Made by a program: the position numbers and the translations under genes
Source: Terriglobia bacterium
Lineage (GTDB): Bacteria > Acidobacteriota > Terriglobia > Terriglobales > Acidobacteriaceae
DNA: 64,000 nucleotides
Reading direction: 5' to 3'
Assembly (NCBI GenBank): GCA_020073165.1
Contig: JAIQFP010000012.1
Location: forward strand, 62,001-126,000
The notes under the pieces: model-generated
Seen by the model: the letters and a program-made list of their open reading frames with translations, nothing else
Database searches by the model: none
What the model was told of the DNA's origin: nothing
In this document: one piece after another, positions 17,712-26,805 of the stretch
How positions within the stretch are numbered: the stretch's first letter is position 1
Layout: every line of letters begins with the position of its first letter

Positions 17712-17740
17712 AAACTACCGGAAAGTACCCTTTTGGTCAA
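17712..17740 (-). promoter_or_regulatory. possible promoter of the ispH-shc-hpn operon
   Basis: Read on the - strand, TTGACC is followed after 17 bases by TAGTTT. The -35 match is good and the -10 weak. The position fits the ispH start I chose, about 50 bases downstream. Sequence match only. Confidence 0.3.
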
Positions 17741-17839
17741 TGTAAGCCGCTGAAAGAGAGAGGATTAGCAGCGGTTGGGGAGAATTGCGGGGTGAATGGG
17801 AGGCCGGGGAGCCAGCCCCGCGGTTCTGGACGATGATCC

Positions 17840-17884
17840 GGACGTCGGCGCTACCGTCAACCCCTCGGCGTAGCGCCGGCGTCC
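17840..17884. repeat. hairpin made of two inverted copies of the 15-bp element
   Basis: GGACGTCGGCGCTAC (17840-17854) is followed 15 bases later by GTAGCGCCGGCGTCC (17870-17884), a 15-bp inverted repeat with one mismatch. It lies just past the stop of the DUF1761 gene, between it and the hopanoid operon, where it could act as a transcription terminator or boundary. I see no gene in 17660-17915. Confidence 0.65.
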
Positions 17885-17915
17885 CTGCGGGTCCCGGGAG
17901 AACTCGCCCGCGAAG

Positions 17916-18317
17916 CTAACGCCACGCCCCCAGAATCAATCCCATGATCACGAACGACACCGTCATGTAGCCACCGTTGATCAGGACGTATTTTCCGGAG
18001 CGGCGTTCGAAGAGGGCAATGGTGGCCAGTCCCAGGGTGACCCAGCCGAATCCCGCAAGAAAACCGGCAGTGGCTCCCCATGCTGTCGTGGTTTTGGGTT
18101 CAGCAAGAAAAGCGGCAAGGTTTGCAGACATGACAAGCGCGCAGAGGAAGGAGAGGCCGAAAATCTTCGCCATATTCCCCTTGCTCAGATCGGCTTGAGA
18201 AAAACCATTGGCTGACATCCAGGCGCGGCCGAACACCGCGGGAGAATACCAGAGTCCGCCCAGCACGAAGGTTGAAACAGCAGCGGCCAAAACGGCCAGC
18301 CAGTTAATGTGCGGCAT
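17916..18317 (-). CDS. DUF1761 membrane protein
   Basis: The 133-residue protein has four hydrophobic helices. The opening MPHINWLAVLAAAVSTFVLGGLWYSP and SANGFSQADLSKGN are characteristic of the DUF1761 family, whose function is unknown. I start at the ATG at 18315-18317 because it gives the family's usual N-terminus; an in-frame upstream extension adds 13 unlikely residues. The gene is 97 bp downstream of an AraC-type regulator on the same strand, and may be under its control. Confidence 0.8.
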   Translation of the reverse strand: MPHINWLAVLAAAVSTFVLGGLWYSPAVFGRAWMSANGFSQADLSKGNMAKIFGLSFLCALVMSANLAAFLAEPKTTTAWGATAGFLAGFGWVTLGLATIALFERRSGKYVLINGGYMTVSFVIMGLILGAWR

Positions 18318-18414
18318 TGAAATTGTCCTCGCAACAGGAGTTTGGTAAAGCAGCACCAGACTCGCCGAAGCGCCGCGGGAAGTATTGTAAGAATTTGCCG
18401 GGAAAGAACGACCC

Positions 18415-19233
18415 TCAGGCTACCGAGACGTAGTGGGGATAGTCGGTACGGTTGCGCAGGTACTCGACCGGGGTCAGGCCGGCAAACTGTTGGAACTCGT
18501 GGATCAGGTGGGCTTGGTCGTAATAGCCGCTGGCGAGGGCGAGATCCGGCCAATCCGGTTCCGATGTAGCCTGGTATGTAGCCATCAGGGCCCTTTGGAA
18601 ACGGAACAGTCGCGAAGTGAACTTGGGGGTGAGGCCGACGCGGCAATCGAAGCGGGCGATCATTCCCTTATGGCTAAGTCCGAGGCGGGCAGCCAGTTCC
18701 GGGAGCGGGAGTGCCGGCCATGAGCGCAGGGTCGTGAGCGCTGCGGTAATAGCCTTGTCGGGCTCCAGGCGTGATTCTGCCTTACGGATAAGGTAGCTCT
18801 CGAGGAGGTCGAACTTACCCTCGATCGTTGGAGACTCCAGTAATTGTTCGCGCAACGCGAGCACTTCGCGCTTCCAGATCAGCTCCAACTCCACGACACT
18901 GCCACCCAGTTCAGAGAGCGGAAAGCCAAAGAAGGGCGCTGCGCCCCCGGTGTGAAAACGGGCACCCATCATGGAGGAGCCTACCTCGGTCCCGATGACG
19001 ATGAACTGGCGTTGCATGCCACTGATCCAGCACCGGTTGTAACTGTCGAAGCGGCTCAGGTCATTCCGCTTGTAGAGCCGCTTGGGGCCGTCCTTGAGAT
19101 CGATGATCAGCTCTATGGCTGCGTTAGGCAGCAGCTTCTCTTTGTTGTGATCGACCTCAAGATCCCGATAGAACCACAGGCTCTCGACAAAGTACGAGAG
19201 AGGTGGCTGGGGAACTCGCGCGCGATAGATCAT
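18415..19233 (-). CDS. AraC-family transcriptional regulator
   Basis: A 272-residue protein. The N-terminal half (about 1-150) resembles the DUF6597-type sensor domain seen in many AraC regulators (PPLSYFVESLWFY, LLPNAAIELIIDL). The C-terminal half holds two helix-turn-helix units: LPELAARLGLSHKGMIARFDCRVGLTPKFTSRLFRFQRAL and DLALASGYYDQAHLIHEFQQFAGLTPVEYLRN. It binds DNA; the ligand is not known. Its nearest downstream gene is the DUF1761 membrane protein. Confidence 0.85.
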   Translation of the reverse strand: MIYRARVPQPPLSYFVESLWFYRDLEVDHNKEKLLPNAAIELIIDLKDGPKRLYKRNDLSRFDSYNRCWISGMQRQFIVIGTEVGSSMMGARFHTGGAAPFFGFPLSELGGSVVELELIWKREVLALREQLLESPTIEGKFDLLESYLIRKAESRLEPDKAITAALTTLRSWPALPLPELAARLGLSHKGMIARFDCRVGLTPKFTSRLFRFQRALMATYQATSEPDWPDLALASGYYDQAHLIHEFQQFAGLTPVEYLRNRTDYPHYVSVA

Positions 19234-19318
19234 CGGTCAGGAGGCTACCACGGCGGAAACTACCCAGCAAGGCCACTGCGGGGAACAAGAAGATAGTGGC
19301 ACCCCAGCCCGGAACCCA

Positions 19319-21019
19319 TCACGCGTTGGCCTTCAGCATCTGCTCAGCATGCTTTCGTGACGTCTCGGTCAGCTTGGCCCCGCTCAGCATGCGGGCGACC
19401 TCTTCAGTGCGTTCTTCGCCGGCGATGAGGCGCACGGTAACGCGAGTTCGTCCGGAGGATTCCTTCTTCGCAATCAGGTAATGCTGGTCAGCGAAGGTGG
19501 CAATCTGCGGCAAGTGCGTGACGCAGAGCACCTGGTTCGCTTTCGACAGCTCCTTCAGTTTTTTGCCCACCGCTTCGGCGGCGCGGCCCCCGATACCGGA
19601 GTCAATTTCGTCGAACACCAGCGTGCGTTCTGCGCCGGTACCGCGCTTCCGGGCGTGATGGGCGGAGCCGGCTTCTACGCTGGCTTTGAGCGCCAGCATG
19701 ACCCGCGACAGCTCCCCTCCGGACGCAATCTGCTCCAAGCGCCGCAGCGGCTCGCCGGGGTTGGTGGAGATCAAGTACACCACCTGGTCGAAGCCCCATG
19801 CCGTCCAGCTCCCTGCTTCGTCCCTGCCGCTGACTTCAATATGAAAGTGGGTCTTCATGGCCAGGTCGTTGATCTCCGCCTCCACCAACTTCTCCAGCTT
19901 CCGCGCCGCCTCGTACCGCTTCTTTGAAATGGCGCGGGCAGCAAGCAGGTACTGCTCCGCCGCCTGGCCCAGTTCCGCCCGCAGTTGGCGAAGCACTTCG
20001 TCTTTGTTCTCCATCTCGGAAAGCTTGCGGCTGACCTCTTCGCCGAAGCGAATCATGTCCTCCAGCGTGGGGCCATATTTGCGTTTGAGCCGATCCATGG
20101 CCGCCAGGCGATCTTCCACTTCCGCCAGGTGCTCCGGGGAAGCATGAATGCCGCCGGCATAGTCGCGCACGGTTGCGCCGACATCCTCCACGCTGATGCG
20201 GGCCGATTCCAGCGCGGCCGCAGCCTCCTGAAACTTCGGTTCATAGCGGGCGAGTTCCTCGATCTGCTTTTGCGCCGCCCGCAACGAGGCCGAGGTGGAA
20301 GCGTTACCTTCATAAAGCAGGTCGAAGGCATTCATGGCCGCGCCGTAGATCTTCTCGGCGTTGGCGAGAACACGCTTTTCGGTTTCTAAGCGCTCGTCTT
20401 CACCCGGTTGGAGCTTGGCGTCTTCAATTTCGCGCTTTTGGAAGGTCCAGAGATCGAGCAAGCGCAGGCGGTCTTGCTCGTCGTGCTCCAATTCCTGGAT
20501 GCGCGTCGCGATGCACTTCCACTTGGAGAAGGCTTCGGTTATGGCATCCAGTTGGCTTCCCGCGAAAGCATCCAGCAAACCCAGGCGGGCGGCCGCATCG
20601 AACGACAGCAGCGATTCGTTCTGCGCGTGGATGGTCGCCAGATGCGGCGCCAGCTGCCGTAACACCGCCACGGTGGCCGGCTGATTGTTGACGAAAACCC
20701 GACCCTTGCCGCCCGTGGCAAGCTCGCGCCGCAGGATGATGGATTCGTCTTCGCAATCCAACCCGTTGGTTTCGAGGATTTGTTCGACGGCCTTCTCCGC
20801 CCCGCTCTCCACCTCGAACACCGCTGAAATCACGGCCCGGTCCGTGCCGGCACGAATCAGGTCCGTAGAAGCTTTCTCACCAAGCAGAAGCGCAAGGGCG
20901 TCAATGAGGATGGACTTACCGGCGCCGGTTTCGCCGGTCAGCAGGTTCAGGCCCGGGGCGAACTCCACCGCCAGGTTATCGATGACCGCGTAGTTCTCCA
21001 GCCGCAGTTCGACCAGCAC
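19319..21019 (-). CDS. recN: DNA repair protein RecN
   Basis: An SMC-like ATPase of 566 residues. Walker A is in LLTGETGAGKSILIDAL near residue 33; the Walker B region is RTLVFDEIDSGIGGRAAEAVG, preceded by the signature ASGGELSRVMLALK. The middle (about 160-370) is coiled coil. RecN acts early in double-strand break repair, bringing ends together with RecA. Size is standard. The start appears to be GTG at 21019. It stands alone, divergent from the Tol-Pal operon. Confidence 0.94.
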   Translation of the reverse strand: MLVELRLENYAVIDNLAVEFAPGLNLLTGETGAGKSILIDALALLLGEKASTDLIRAGTDRAVISAVFEVESGAEKAVEQILETNGLDCEDESIILRRELATGGKGRVFVNNQPATVAVLRQLAPHLATIHAQNESLLSFDAAARLGLLDAFAGSQLDAITEAFSKWKCIATRIQELEHDEQDRLRLLDLWTFQKREIEDAKLQPGEDERLETEKRVLANAEKIYGAAMNAFDLLYEGNASTSASLRAAQKQIEELARYEPKFQEAAAALESARISVEDVGATVRDYAGGIHASPEHLAEVEDRLAAMDRLKRKYGPTLEDMIRFGEEVSRKLSEMENKDEVLRQLRAELGQAAEQYLLAARAISKKRYEAARKLEKLVEAEINDLAMKTHFHIEVSGRDEAGSWTAWGFDQVVYLISTNPGEPLRRLEQIASGGELSRVMLALKASVEAGSAHHARKRGTGAERTLVFDEIDSGIGGRAAEAVGKKLKELSKANQVLCVTHLPQIATFADQHYLIAKKESSGRTRVTVRLIAGEERTEEVARMLSGAKLTETSRKHAEQMLKANA

Positions 21020-21176
21020 CGGGAGTCCTGAGTTACGGGATTTGAGGCGAGGATAGCACGAATATCAGGTGTCAGTTGACAGTGGCTATTGCGAGTCCGA
21101 AGTCCTGCTTGCAGCGAACAGTCCTCTTAAGCCCGCGGTTACTCCTGAGGATTCGCCGGCCCAACCCGCCCGCTCC

Positions 21177-21194
21177 CTTGGTCTATAATCCAAG
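21177..21194 (+). promoter_or_regulatory. TATAAT inside an inverted repeat upstream of tolQ
   Basis: The perfect -10 sequence TATAAT (21184-21189) is flanked by CTTGG (21177-21181) and CCAAG (21190-21194), a 5-bp inverted repeat. No clear -35 is seen. The predicted start of transcription would be about 20 bases before the tolQ ATG. The repeat could be an operator; that is inference. Confidence 0.45.
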
Positions 21195-21215
21195 AAAGGC
21201 ATTCTCCTAATTCCA

Positions 21216-21922
21216 ATGCATGTAGCCCAATTGCTGAGTTTATTCGTCGGCGGCGAAATCGTTGACTTGGTACAGGAAACCGGGGCGGTCGCCAAGGTGG
21301 TGCTGCTGTTTTTGTTGGCCTTCAGCGTAGTTTCCTGGGCCATCATTCTTTCCAAGTGGCGCCTGCTGCGCCGGGCGCGGGTGCAGAGCGGACGTTTTCA
21401 GCGGGCCTTCCGCAAGGCCCAGCGTTTGCAGGATGTGGCCGCCGTGGCCGAACAGTTCCGTCCCAGCCCGCTGGTAGGGGTGTTTGAAGGCGGCTTCGAG
21501 GAATACCGCCGCCAGGGGGGCATCGTACGCAGCCTGCTCGCCATCCAGCGCGCCATGCAGATTGCCGCCTCCGAGGAATTAACCCGCTTCGAGCGCAATC
21601 TACCCTGGCTCGCTATTACTGGCGCAGTCACACCGTTCGTCGGGCTCTTCGGCACGGTCTGGGGGATCATCGACGCCTTTCATGGACTGGGCACGGCCGG
21701 AGCGGCCACATTGCGTGCGGTCGCGCCTGGCATCTCGGAGGCGCTGATCACCACCGCTGCCGGACTCGCTGCCGCCATTCCCGCGGTGATCGCCTACAAC
21801 CTGATTGGCGGCTCGGTCCGTGAATTTGCCGCGCGCGGCGATGACTTCGCGCTGGAGGTGCTGAACGCGGTGGAACGCCAGCAACCGCAAGTCCGGGCGG
21901 ATGCAGCGGAGGGGCGGCGCTG

Positions 21923-21923
<1 letters not shown>
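21216..21923 (+). CDS. tolQ: TolQ, proton channel subunit of the Tol-Pal system
   Basis: A MotA/TolQ/ExbB protein of 235 residues with three membrane segments: VVLLFLLAFSVVSWAIILSKW, LAITGAVTPFVGLFGTVWGIIDAF and TAAGLAAAIPAVIAYNLIGG. The last two contain the family's conserved Thr/Pro/Gly pattern (APGISEALITTAAGLAAAIPA). With TolR it converts proton flow into movement of the TolA/TonB arm for outer-membrane constriction at division. It overlaps tolR by one base and begins the tolQ-R-A-B-pal-cpoB run. Confidence 0.92.
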
Positions 21924-22334
<411 letters not shown>

Positions 22335-22351
<17 letters not shown>

Positions 22352-23123
22352 GATTTTTCTTGAGCACGGTGACTGGGGCAAGCCTCTGGCTTGGTCGGTC
22401 GCGCTGCATGTCGGGCTGACCGGGCTGATTGTCCTATATGCCTGGCTGGCACCGGGCCGTGGCACCGGAATCTGGGGGACAGGCGGCGGTGGAGACGCTA
22501 TTGGCGTCACCTTGGTGGCCACCGTTCCTCTGCCCGCCAGTCTGGTACAAACCCAGAACGTGCTGGCCAACGAGTCTAAGGGCCTCACTCAATCCTTACC
22601 CAAGGTAGAGGAGAAAGAACCGGAAGCGATTCCCATCCCGGATAAGGCCTCGAAGAAGAAACCGCAGAAAGAGACCAGCGCCAGTAAGCAGAAGCCGCAA
22701 CCGGAGCCGGCCGAGGAAGCCAACAACGTGGTTCCCTTCGGGCAGGGCGGCCCCGTAAGCGGACCGTACGGCATGTTTAACGCTGGCGGCGCTAAGGGCG
22801 GGTTCGGATTTACCGGCGGAGGCGGCGATTTCGGCAACCGCTACGCCTGGTATGTGCGGGTGGTGCAGCAAAAAGTCTCTGAGAACTGGCTCAAGTACGA
22901 GGTCGACCCGCGCATCACCGAGGCCCGGCGGGTTTACGTTACCTTTGATGTGGTGCGCGATGGACATCCGACGAATGTCCAAGTCGAACAGTCCAGCGGC
23001 GTGCCCTCCCTGGACCAGTCGGCGGTCCGAGCCATCCAGCGTATTGATACCTTTGGTCCGCTGCCGGGGGATTATTCCGGCAACAAGGTTTCGGTTGAGT
23101 TCTGGTTCGATTACAAAAGATAG
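22335..23123 (+). CDS. TonB/TolA-like energy-transducing protein
   Basis: A single-pass inner-membrane protein of 262 residues: a membrane helix near residues 17-40 (LAWSVALHVGLTGLIVLYAWL), a Pro/Lys/Glu-rich spacer (KVEEKEPEAIPIPDKASKKK), a glycine-rich linker, and a C-terminal TonB domain (YAWYVRVVQQKVSENWLKYEV ... VSVEFWFDY). In this locus it fills the TolA position, spanning the periplasm from TolQR to Pal/TolB. The short spacer is closer to TonB than to the long helical TolA of enterobacteria. It begins inside tolR. Confidence 0.88.
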
Positions 23124-23157
23124 CTCACAGGTCCTAGATTTTCATAAAGGAAGCGGC

Positions 23158-24480
23158 ATGATGAAGTGGCTTTCAGCTCTGTTCCTTCTCCTGCTGACGC
23201 CGGTCTTCGCCCAACAGGACTGGATTCGTACTGGTACGGGGTTGGGCGTGGAGAAAGTTCGCCTGGCCGTTCCCGACTTCAAGCCGTCCAACCAAGACCC
23301 CAGGAACGCCGACCTGCTCAAAGTCTTTAACGACACGCTCTGGAATGACCTGGACAACGCGGGCATTTTCGACATGGTGTCGAAGAGCTTCATGCCGACG
23401 GACACCCCGGCAAACCCCACTGATGTGCGGTTCGACGCCTGGAATACCCCGCCGCCCAATGCCTCCATGCTTGCCTTTGGGAACCTCGGCGTTCTGGGAA
23501 ACACTCTCACGGTGCAGGGCTGGCTGTATGACGTGAAGAACGTCACCTCGCCCCAGGTGCTGGGGAAGCAGTACCAGGATGCGCCAACGTCCGACGCCGC
23601 CCGTATTACTGCCCACAAGTTTGCCGACGAGATCATTTTCCGGTTGGGCGGGGGCATTCCGGGTGTGGCCGAGAGTTCGATTTATTTTGTCAGCAGCCGC
23701 AGCGGACACAAGGAAATCTGGGCCATGGATTACGATGGGGTCAACCAGCATCAACTGACGCATCTCGATTCCATTTCCTTGTCGCCGCGAATCTCGCCCG
23801 ACGGCGCGCGCCTGGCCTTCAGTTCTATGACCAAGAACGGGTGGGACATCCTGATGTACTCCCTGGATCTGAACCGCCTGGTCACTTTTCCCAGGTTTGG
23901 CGGCACCAACCTTTCTCCAGCATGGTCGCCAGATGGAACGAAGCTGGCTTTCTCGTCCTCGCGCAGTGGCGATTCCGAGATTTACTTGTCAGACTCTTCG
24001 GGCGCGAATCTCAAGCGTCTGACCGCGTTCAAGGGCCCTGATGTTTCCCCCGTCTGGAACCGCAAGACCGGCTCCCAGATCTCGTGGGTCAGTGGCCGTA
24101 CCGGGCTACCCCAGATCTACACCATGGAGGCCGATGGCACCAACGACCAGCGCCTGACCGACGAAGGCTATGCGGTCTCCCCCGCCTGGTCCCCAAATGG
24201 GCAATTCCTGGTTTTTTCCTGGATTCGGCACTATGGTCCGGGGGCTCCGGGGGCGCAAGATATATACATCATGGACATTGCCAGCAGGCAGTGGGTACAG
24301 TTAACTCATGATGGCGGCCGCAATGATTTTCCCTGCTGGTCGCCCGACGGACGGCACATCATTTTTCAATCCAGCCGCTCCGGAGGGGAACAGATCTGGA
24401 CTATGCTGGCTGATGGCAGTAATCAGAAGCAGTTGACGTTCGTTGGGAGTAATACTCAACCTAACTGGAGTTGGAAGTAG
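23158..24480 (+). CDS. tolB: TolB, periplasmic beta-propeller of the Tol-Pal system
   Basis: The 440-residue protein has a signal peptide (KWLSALFLLLLTPVFAQ), an N-terminal alpha/beta domain (KVRLAVPDFKPSN... to about residue 165), and a six-bladed propeller with repeated SRSGxxEIxxMDxDG and LTxxxxxxxSPAWSPDGxxLxFSS units. I place the start at the double ATG at 23158 after AAAGGA; the open frame upstream overlaps the TonB-like gene. TolB binds Pal and is displaced by TolA. Position and sequence both fit. Confidence 0.94.
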   Translation: MMKWLSALFLLLLTPVFAQQDWIRTGTGLGVEKVRLAVPDFKPSNQDPRNADLLKVFNDTLWNDLDNAGIFDMVSKSFMPTDTPANPTDVRFDAWNTPPPNASMLAFGNLGVLGNTLTVQGWLYDVKNVTSPQVLGKQYQDAPTSDAARITAHKFADEIIFRLGGGIPGVAESSIYFVSSRSGHKEIWAMDYDGVNQHQLTHLDSISLSPRISPDGARLAFSSMTKNGWDILMYSLDLNRLVTFPRFGGTNLSPAWSPDGTKLAFSSSRSGDSEIYLSDSSGANLKRLTAFKGPDVSPVWNRKTGSQISWVSGRTGLPQIYTMEADGTNDQRLTDEGYAVSPAWSPNGQFLVFSWIRHYGPGAPGAQDIYIMDIASRQWVQLTHDGGRNDFPCWSPDGRHIIFQSSRSGGEQIWTMLADGSNQKQLTFVGSNTQPNWSWK

Positions 24481-24609
24481 GATCACACTTATGTTTGGCG
24501 TGTCTTCAATTCAATCCAGTCCCCGCGAGGCGGAGACGTTGGCCCGCCCTCGGCGGACTCGAGCCGCGCGCCGGTGTGTAAGGGCGCGTGCTTCTGCACG
24601 GAGGAGAAG

Positions 24610-25344
24610 GTGAAGCAGCAAAGACTGAAGTGGATTACGCTCATATTCGCATTGGGCGCCGTCATGATGCTGGGCGCCTGCAAGAAGAAAGTGGCGCCGC
24701 CGCCCCCGCCCCCGCCCCCACCGCCCGCCGCTCCCACCGCTTCGTTGAGCGCGTACCCCGATGCTATTCAAAAGGGGCAGTCCACCACCCTGACCTGGCA
24801 GACCAGCAACGCCACCGATGTCAGCATTGACGGGATCGGCGCGGTGCAGGCCAATGGTTCGCAGCAGGTGACCCCGGCGGATTCAACCACCTATCACCTG
24901 ACCGCCAAGGGACCGGGCGGAACGCAGGATGCCACGGCACGCGTCACGGTGACCGCGCCCCCTCCGCCACCGCCACCTGCGCCATCGCCCACCGAAGAAG
25001 AATTGTTTGCGCGCAACGTGCACGACATCTACTTCGATTACGACAAATACGACGTTCGCGCCGACCAGCAGTCCACGCTGCAAGGGGATATTGATTTCCT
25101 GCGGCAGCATCCCAATGTCCAATTCACCATCGAAGGGCACTGCGACGAGCGCGGTTCCACCGAATACAACTTGGCCTTGGGCGATAACCGCGCCAACTCG
25201 GTCAAGAGCGCGCTGGTGCAGGGTGGCGTGAGTGCCGGCAACATCAAGACCATCAGCTACGGCAAGGAAAAGCCGGTCTGCACCGAGTCCAACGAACAGT
25301 GCTGGCAGCAAAACCGGCGCGGCCACTTCGTATACGGGAAGTAG
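24610..25344 (+). CDS. pal: Pal-type OmpA lipoprotein with an extra Ig-like domain
   Basis: The 244-residue protein starts at GTG 24610 behind GGAGGAGAAG. A lipoprotein signal ends in MMLGAC (lipobox LGAC, Cys about 24). Next comes a run of ten prolines, an Ig/PKD-like domain (about 45-115; TLTWQTSNATDVSIDGIG), a second proline run, and the OmpA C-terminal peptidoglycan-binding domain (IYFDYDKYDVRADQQ ... IEGHCDERGSTEYNLALGDNRAN). Pal links the outer membrane to peptidoglycan. The Ig-like insert is unusual compared with proteobacterial Pal (about 170 residues), and lengthens the tether. The 129-bp gap before it has no gene. Confidence 0.9.
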   Translation: MKQQRLKWITLIFALGAVMMLGACKKKVAPPPPPPPPPPAAPTASLSAYPDAIQKGQSTTLTWQTSNATDVSIDGIGAVQANGSQQVTPADSTTYHLTAKGPGGTQDATARVTVTAPPPPPPPAPSPTEEELFARNVHDIYFDYDKYDVRADQQSTLQGDIDFLRQHPNVQFTIEGHCDERGSTEYNLALGDNRANSVKSALVQGGVSAGNIKTISYGKEKPVCTESNEQCWQQNRRGHFVYGK

Positions 25345-25349
25345 CAGTT

Positions 25350-25393
25350 CGCAGCGCCGGCGTCCCGCAGGCCACCTGAGCGCCGGCGCTACG
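25350..25393. repeat. two copies of the 15-bp palindromic element
   Basis: Just after the pal stop, CAGCGCCGGCGTCCCGC and GAGCGCCGGCGCTACG are spaced by about 10 bases and can pair in inverted form. This is the family seen at 2935 and 17840. It lies between pal and cpoB and may lower read-through. Confidence 0.55.
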
Positions 25394-25487
25394 TTCAAGC
25401 TGTGGAATCTTGCAAGAGAGCTGCGTCCAAAGCAGGAGATTGTGCGAGGCATTTTGTTGGACGCGGGGTTGGGAGGGATACGAAACC

Positions 25488-26336
25488 ATGAGAATCGGAC
25501 GCTATTCCAGCATCTTTGGTATCGTCACGTTGCTGTGGGCCGGGCTAACGCCCGCCTGGGGAGTTAGTAAGGAAATCGTGCAGTTGCAAACCCAGGTGCA
25601 GGCGCTGCAGGACCAGATGGCGCAGATGAAGCAGTCCTTCGACGAGCGCATGGGTGTAATGCAGCATCTGGTGGAGCAGAGCACCGACAACGTGAACAAG
25701 GTCGCTGCCTCGATTGCCAACCTGCAGAATACGCTGCAGAAGCAGCAGGCCGACCAGGGCTCCCACGTGGACCAGCTGTCCGGGCAGATCCAGGCGCTCA
25801 ACGACACGCTGGACGAGCTAAAGGCCCGCTTGGCCAAGGTCAGCAAGCAACTGGAGGATATGCAGTCTGCTCAACAGTCGCTGGCGGCCCAGCAGGCCCA
25901 GCAGCAGGCCCAGGCCCAGGCGCCCCCGCCCGACGTCCTCTATAACAATGCCTTGCGCGATTTCAACGCCGGTAAGAATGACCTTGCTACCCAGGAGTTC
26001 AACGACTACATCAAGTTCTATCCCAACACCGATCTGGCAGGAAATTCCTATTTCTATTTGGCTGACATGGAATACCGGCAAGGCAATTTTCAGAAGGCGG
26101 TCAAAGACTACGACCAGGTAATCCAGAACTTTCCCACCGGGAACAAGGCACCTTCGGCCCAGCTGAAGAAAGGCCTCGCGCTGCTCGAACTGGGCCAGAC
26201 CGAGGACGGCGTGGCCGAACTCCGTCACGTCATCCAGCGCTATCCCCGCTCCAGCGAGGCGCTGCAGGCCAAGGAACGATTGCGCAAGATGGGAGTATCG
26301 ACGACGGGGACTACGGCGAAGAAGGCGCCGCAGTAA
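25488..26336 (+). CDS. cpoB: CpoB/YbgF, Tol-Pal associated TPR protein
   Basis: A 282-residue periplasmic protein: signal peptide (GIVTLLWAGLTPAWG), a coiled-coil trimerisation region (about 30-150, with QTQVQALQDQMAQMKQSFDE), a Gln/Ala-rich hinge, then three TPR units (YNNALRDFNAGKNDLATQEFNDYIKFYP, SYFYLADMEYRQGNFQKAVKDYDQVIQNFP, AQLKKGLALLELGQTEDG). CpoB coordinates outer-membrane constriction with peptidoglycan synthesis. ATG at 25488 is preceded by GGAGGG, which decides the start. It is the last gene of the Tol-Pal run. Confidence 0.92.
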   Translation: MRIGRYSSIFGIVTLLWAGLTPAWGVSKEIVQLQTQVQALQDQMAQMKQSFDERMGVMQHLVEQSTDNVNKVAASIANLQNTLQKQQADQGSHVDQLSGQIQALNDTLDELKARLAKVSKQLEDMQSAQQSLAAQQAQQQAQAQAPPPDVLYNNALRDFNAGKNDLATQEFNDYIKFYPNTDLAGNSYFYLADMEYRQGNFQKAVKDYDQVIQNFPTGNKAPSAQLKKGLALLELGQTEDGVAELRHVIQRYPRSSEALQAKERLRKMGVSTTGTTAKKAPQ

Positions 26337-26382
26337 GAATTACTTCCAATTGCCGATTGAAGATCAACAATCCTCTGGGTTT

Positions 26383-26697
26383 CTATTTGTCCAGCTTCAA
26401 CGTTCTCAAGCAGTACTTGATCTCCGTTGTCACTTCTTTCACCCGTATGCCCTCCTGCACCATCAGCTTGCAGGAGATTGCGGTCCGAGTGGGAGTGCCA
26501 TCCCCCAGGTCGTAGCTCACGCGGCAGTATTGGCAATCCTCGTTCCAGCAGAAACGCCCGTAGGAGACCGGCTCGGGCGCCAGGTATTGGAGACAACGCA
26601 GCAGCGGGTTGTTCTCTGGGACCTCGAATTCCCTGCCCAGAATGATGATCTTGACCAGGCGAGTAAACGGTCGGAAGAGCGTGGCCGGGGCAGTCAT
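26383..26697 (-). CDS. small [2Fe-2S] ferredoxin-like protein
   Basis: The 104 residues resemble the N-terminal ferredoxin domain of NuoG-type proteins: VKIIILGREFEVPENNPLLRCLQYL, then RFCWNEDCQYCRVSYDL (CxxxxCxxC), and a fourth cysteine in AISCKLMVQEG. Four cysteines in this spacing would ligate a [2Fe-2S] cluster. The C-terminal part (VKEVTTEIKYCLRTLKLDK) is charged. No partner enzyme lies next to it, though a 2-oxoacid:ferredoxin oxidoreductase begins 0.8 kb away. It converges with cpoB. Family name not certain. Confidence 0.7.
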   Translation of the reverse strand: MTAPATLFRPFTRLVKIIILGREFEVPENNPLLRCLQYLAPEPVSYGRFCWNEDCQYCRVSYDLGDGTPTRTAISCKLMVQEGIRVKEVTTEIKYCLRTLKLDK

Positions 26698-26730
26698 CCT
26701 GGAAGCATTCTAGGATGGCTTCCACTGGAC

Positions 26731-26781
26731 AGAAAAAACGAAGGTGGTTGTACGGCGGGGAGACGCCCGCACAACCACCTT
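26731..26781 (-). terminator. intrinsic terminator after the small secreted protein gene
   Basis: On the - strand an 11-bp perfect stem (AAGGTGGTTGT at 26741-26751 with ACAACCACCTT at 26771-26781), with a further GCGGG/CCCGC pairing inside the loop, is followed by CG and six T. This is a textbook Rho-independent terminator, 25 bp past the stop at 26806. Confidence 0.85.
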
Positions 26782-26805
26782 GCCAATGTCCCGACTGGAG
26801 TGGGC

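Noticed and set aside
18357-18414. Possible operator between the AraC gene and DUF1761 gene
   Set aside because: No clear direct or inverted repeat in this short gap.
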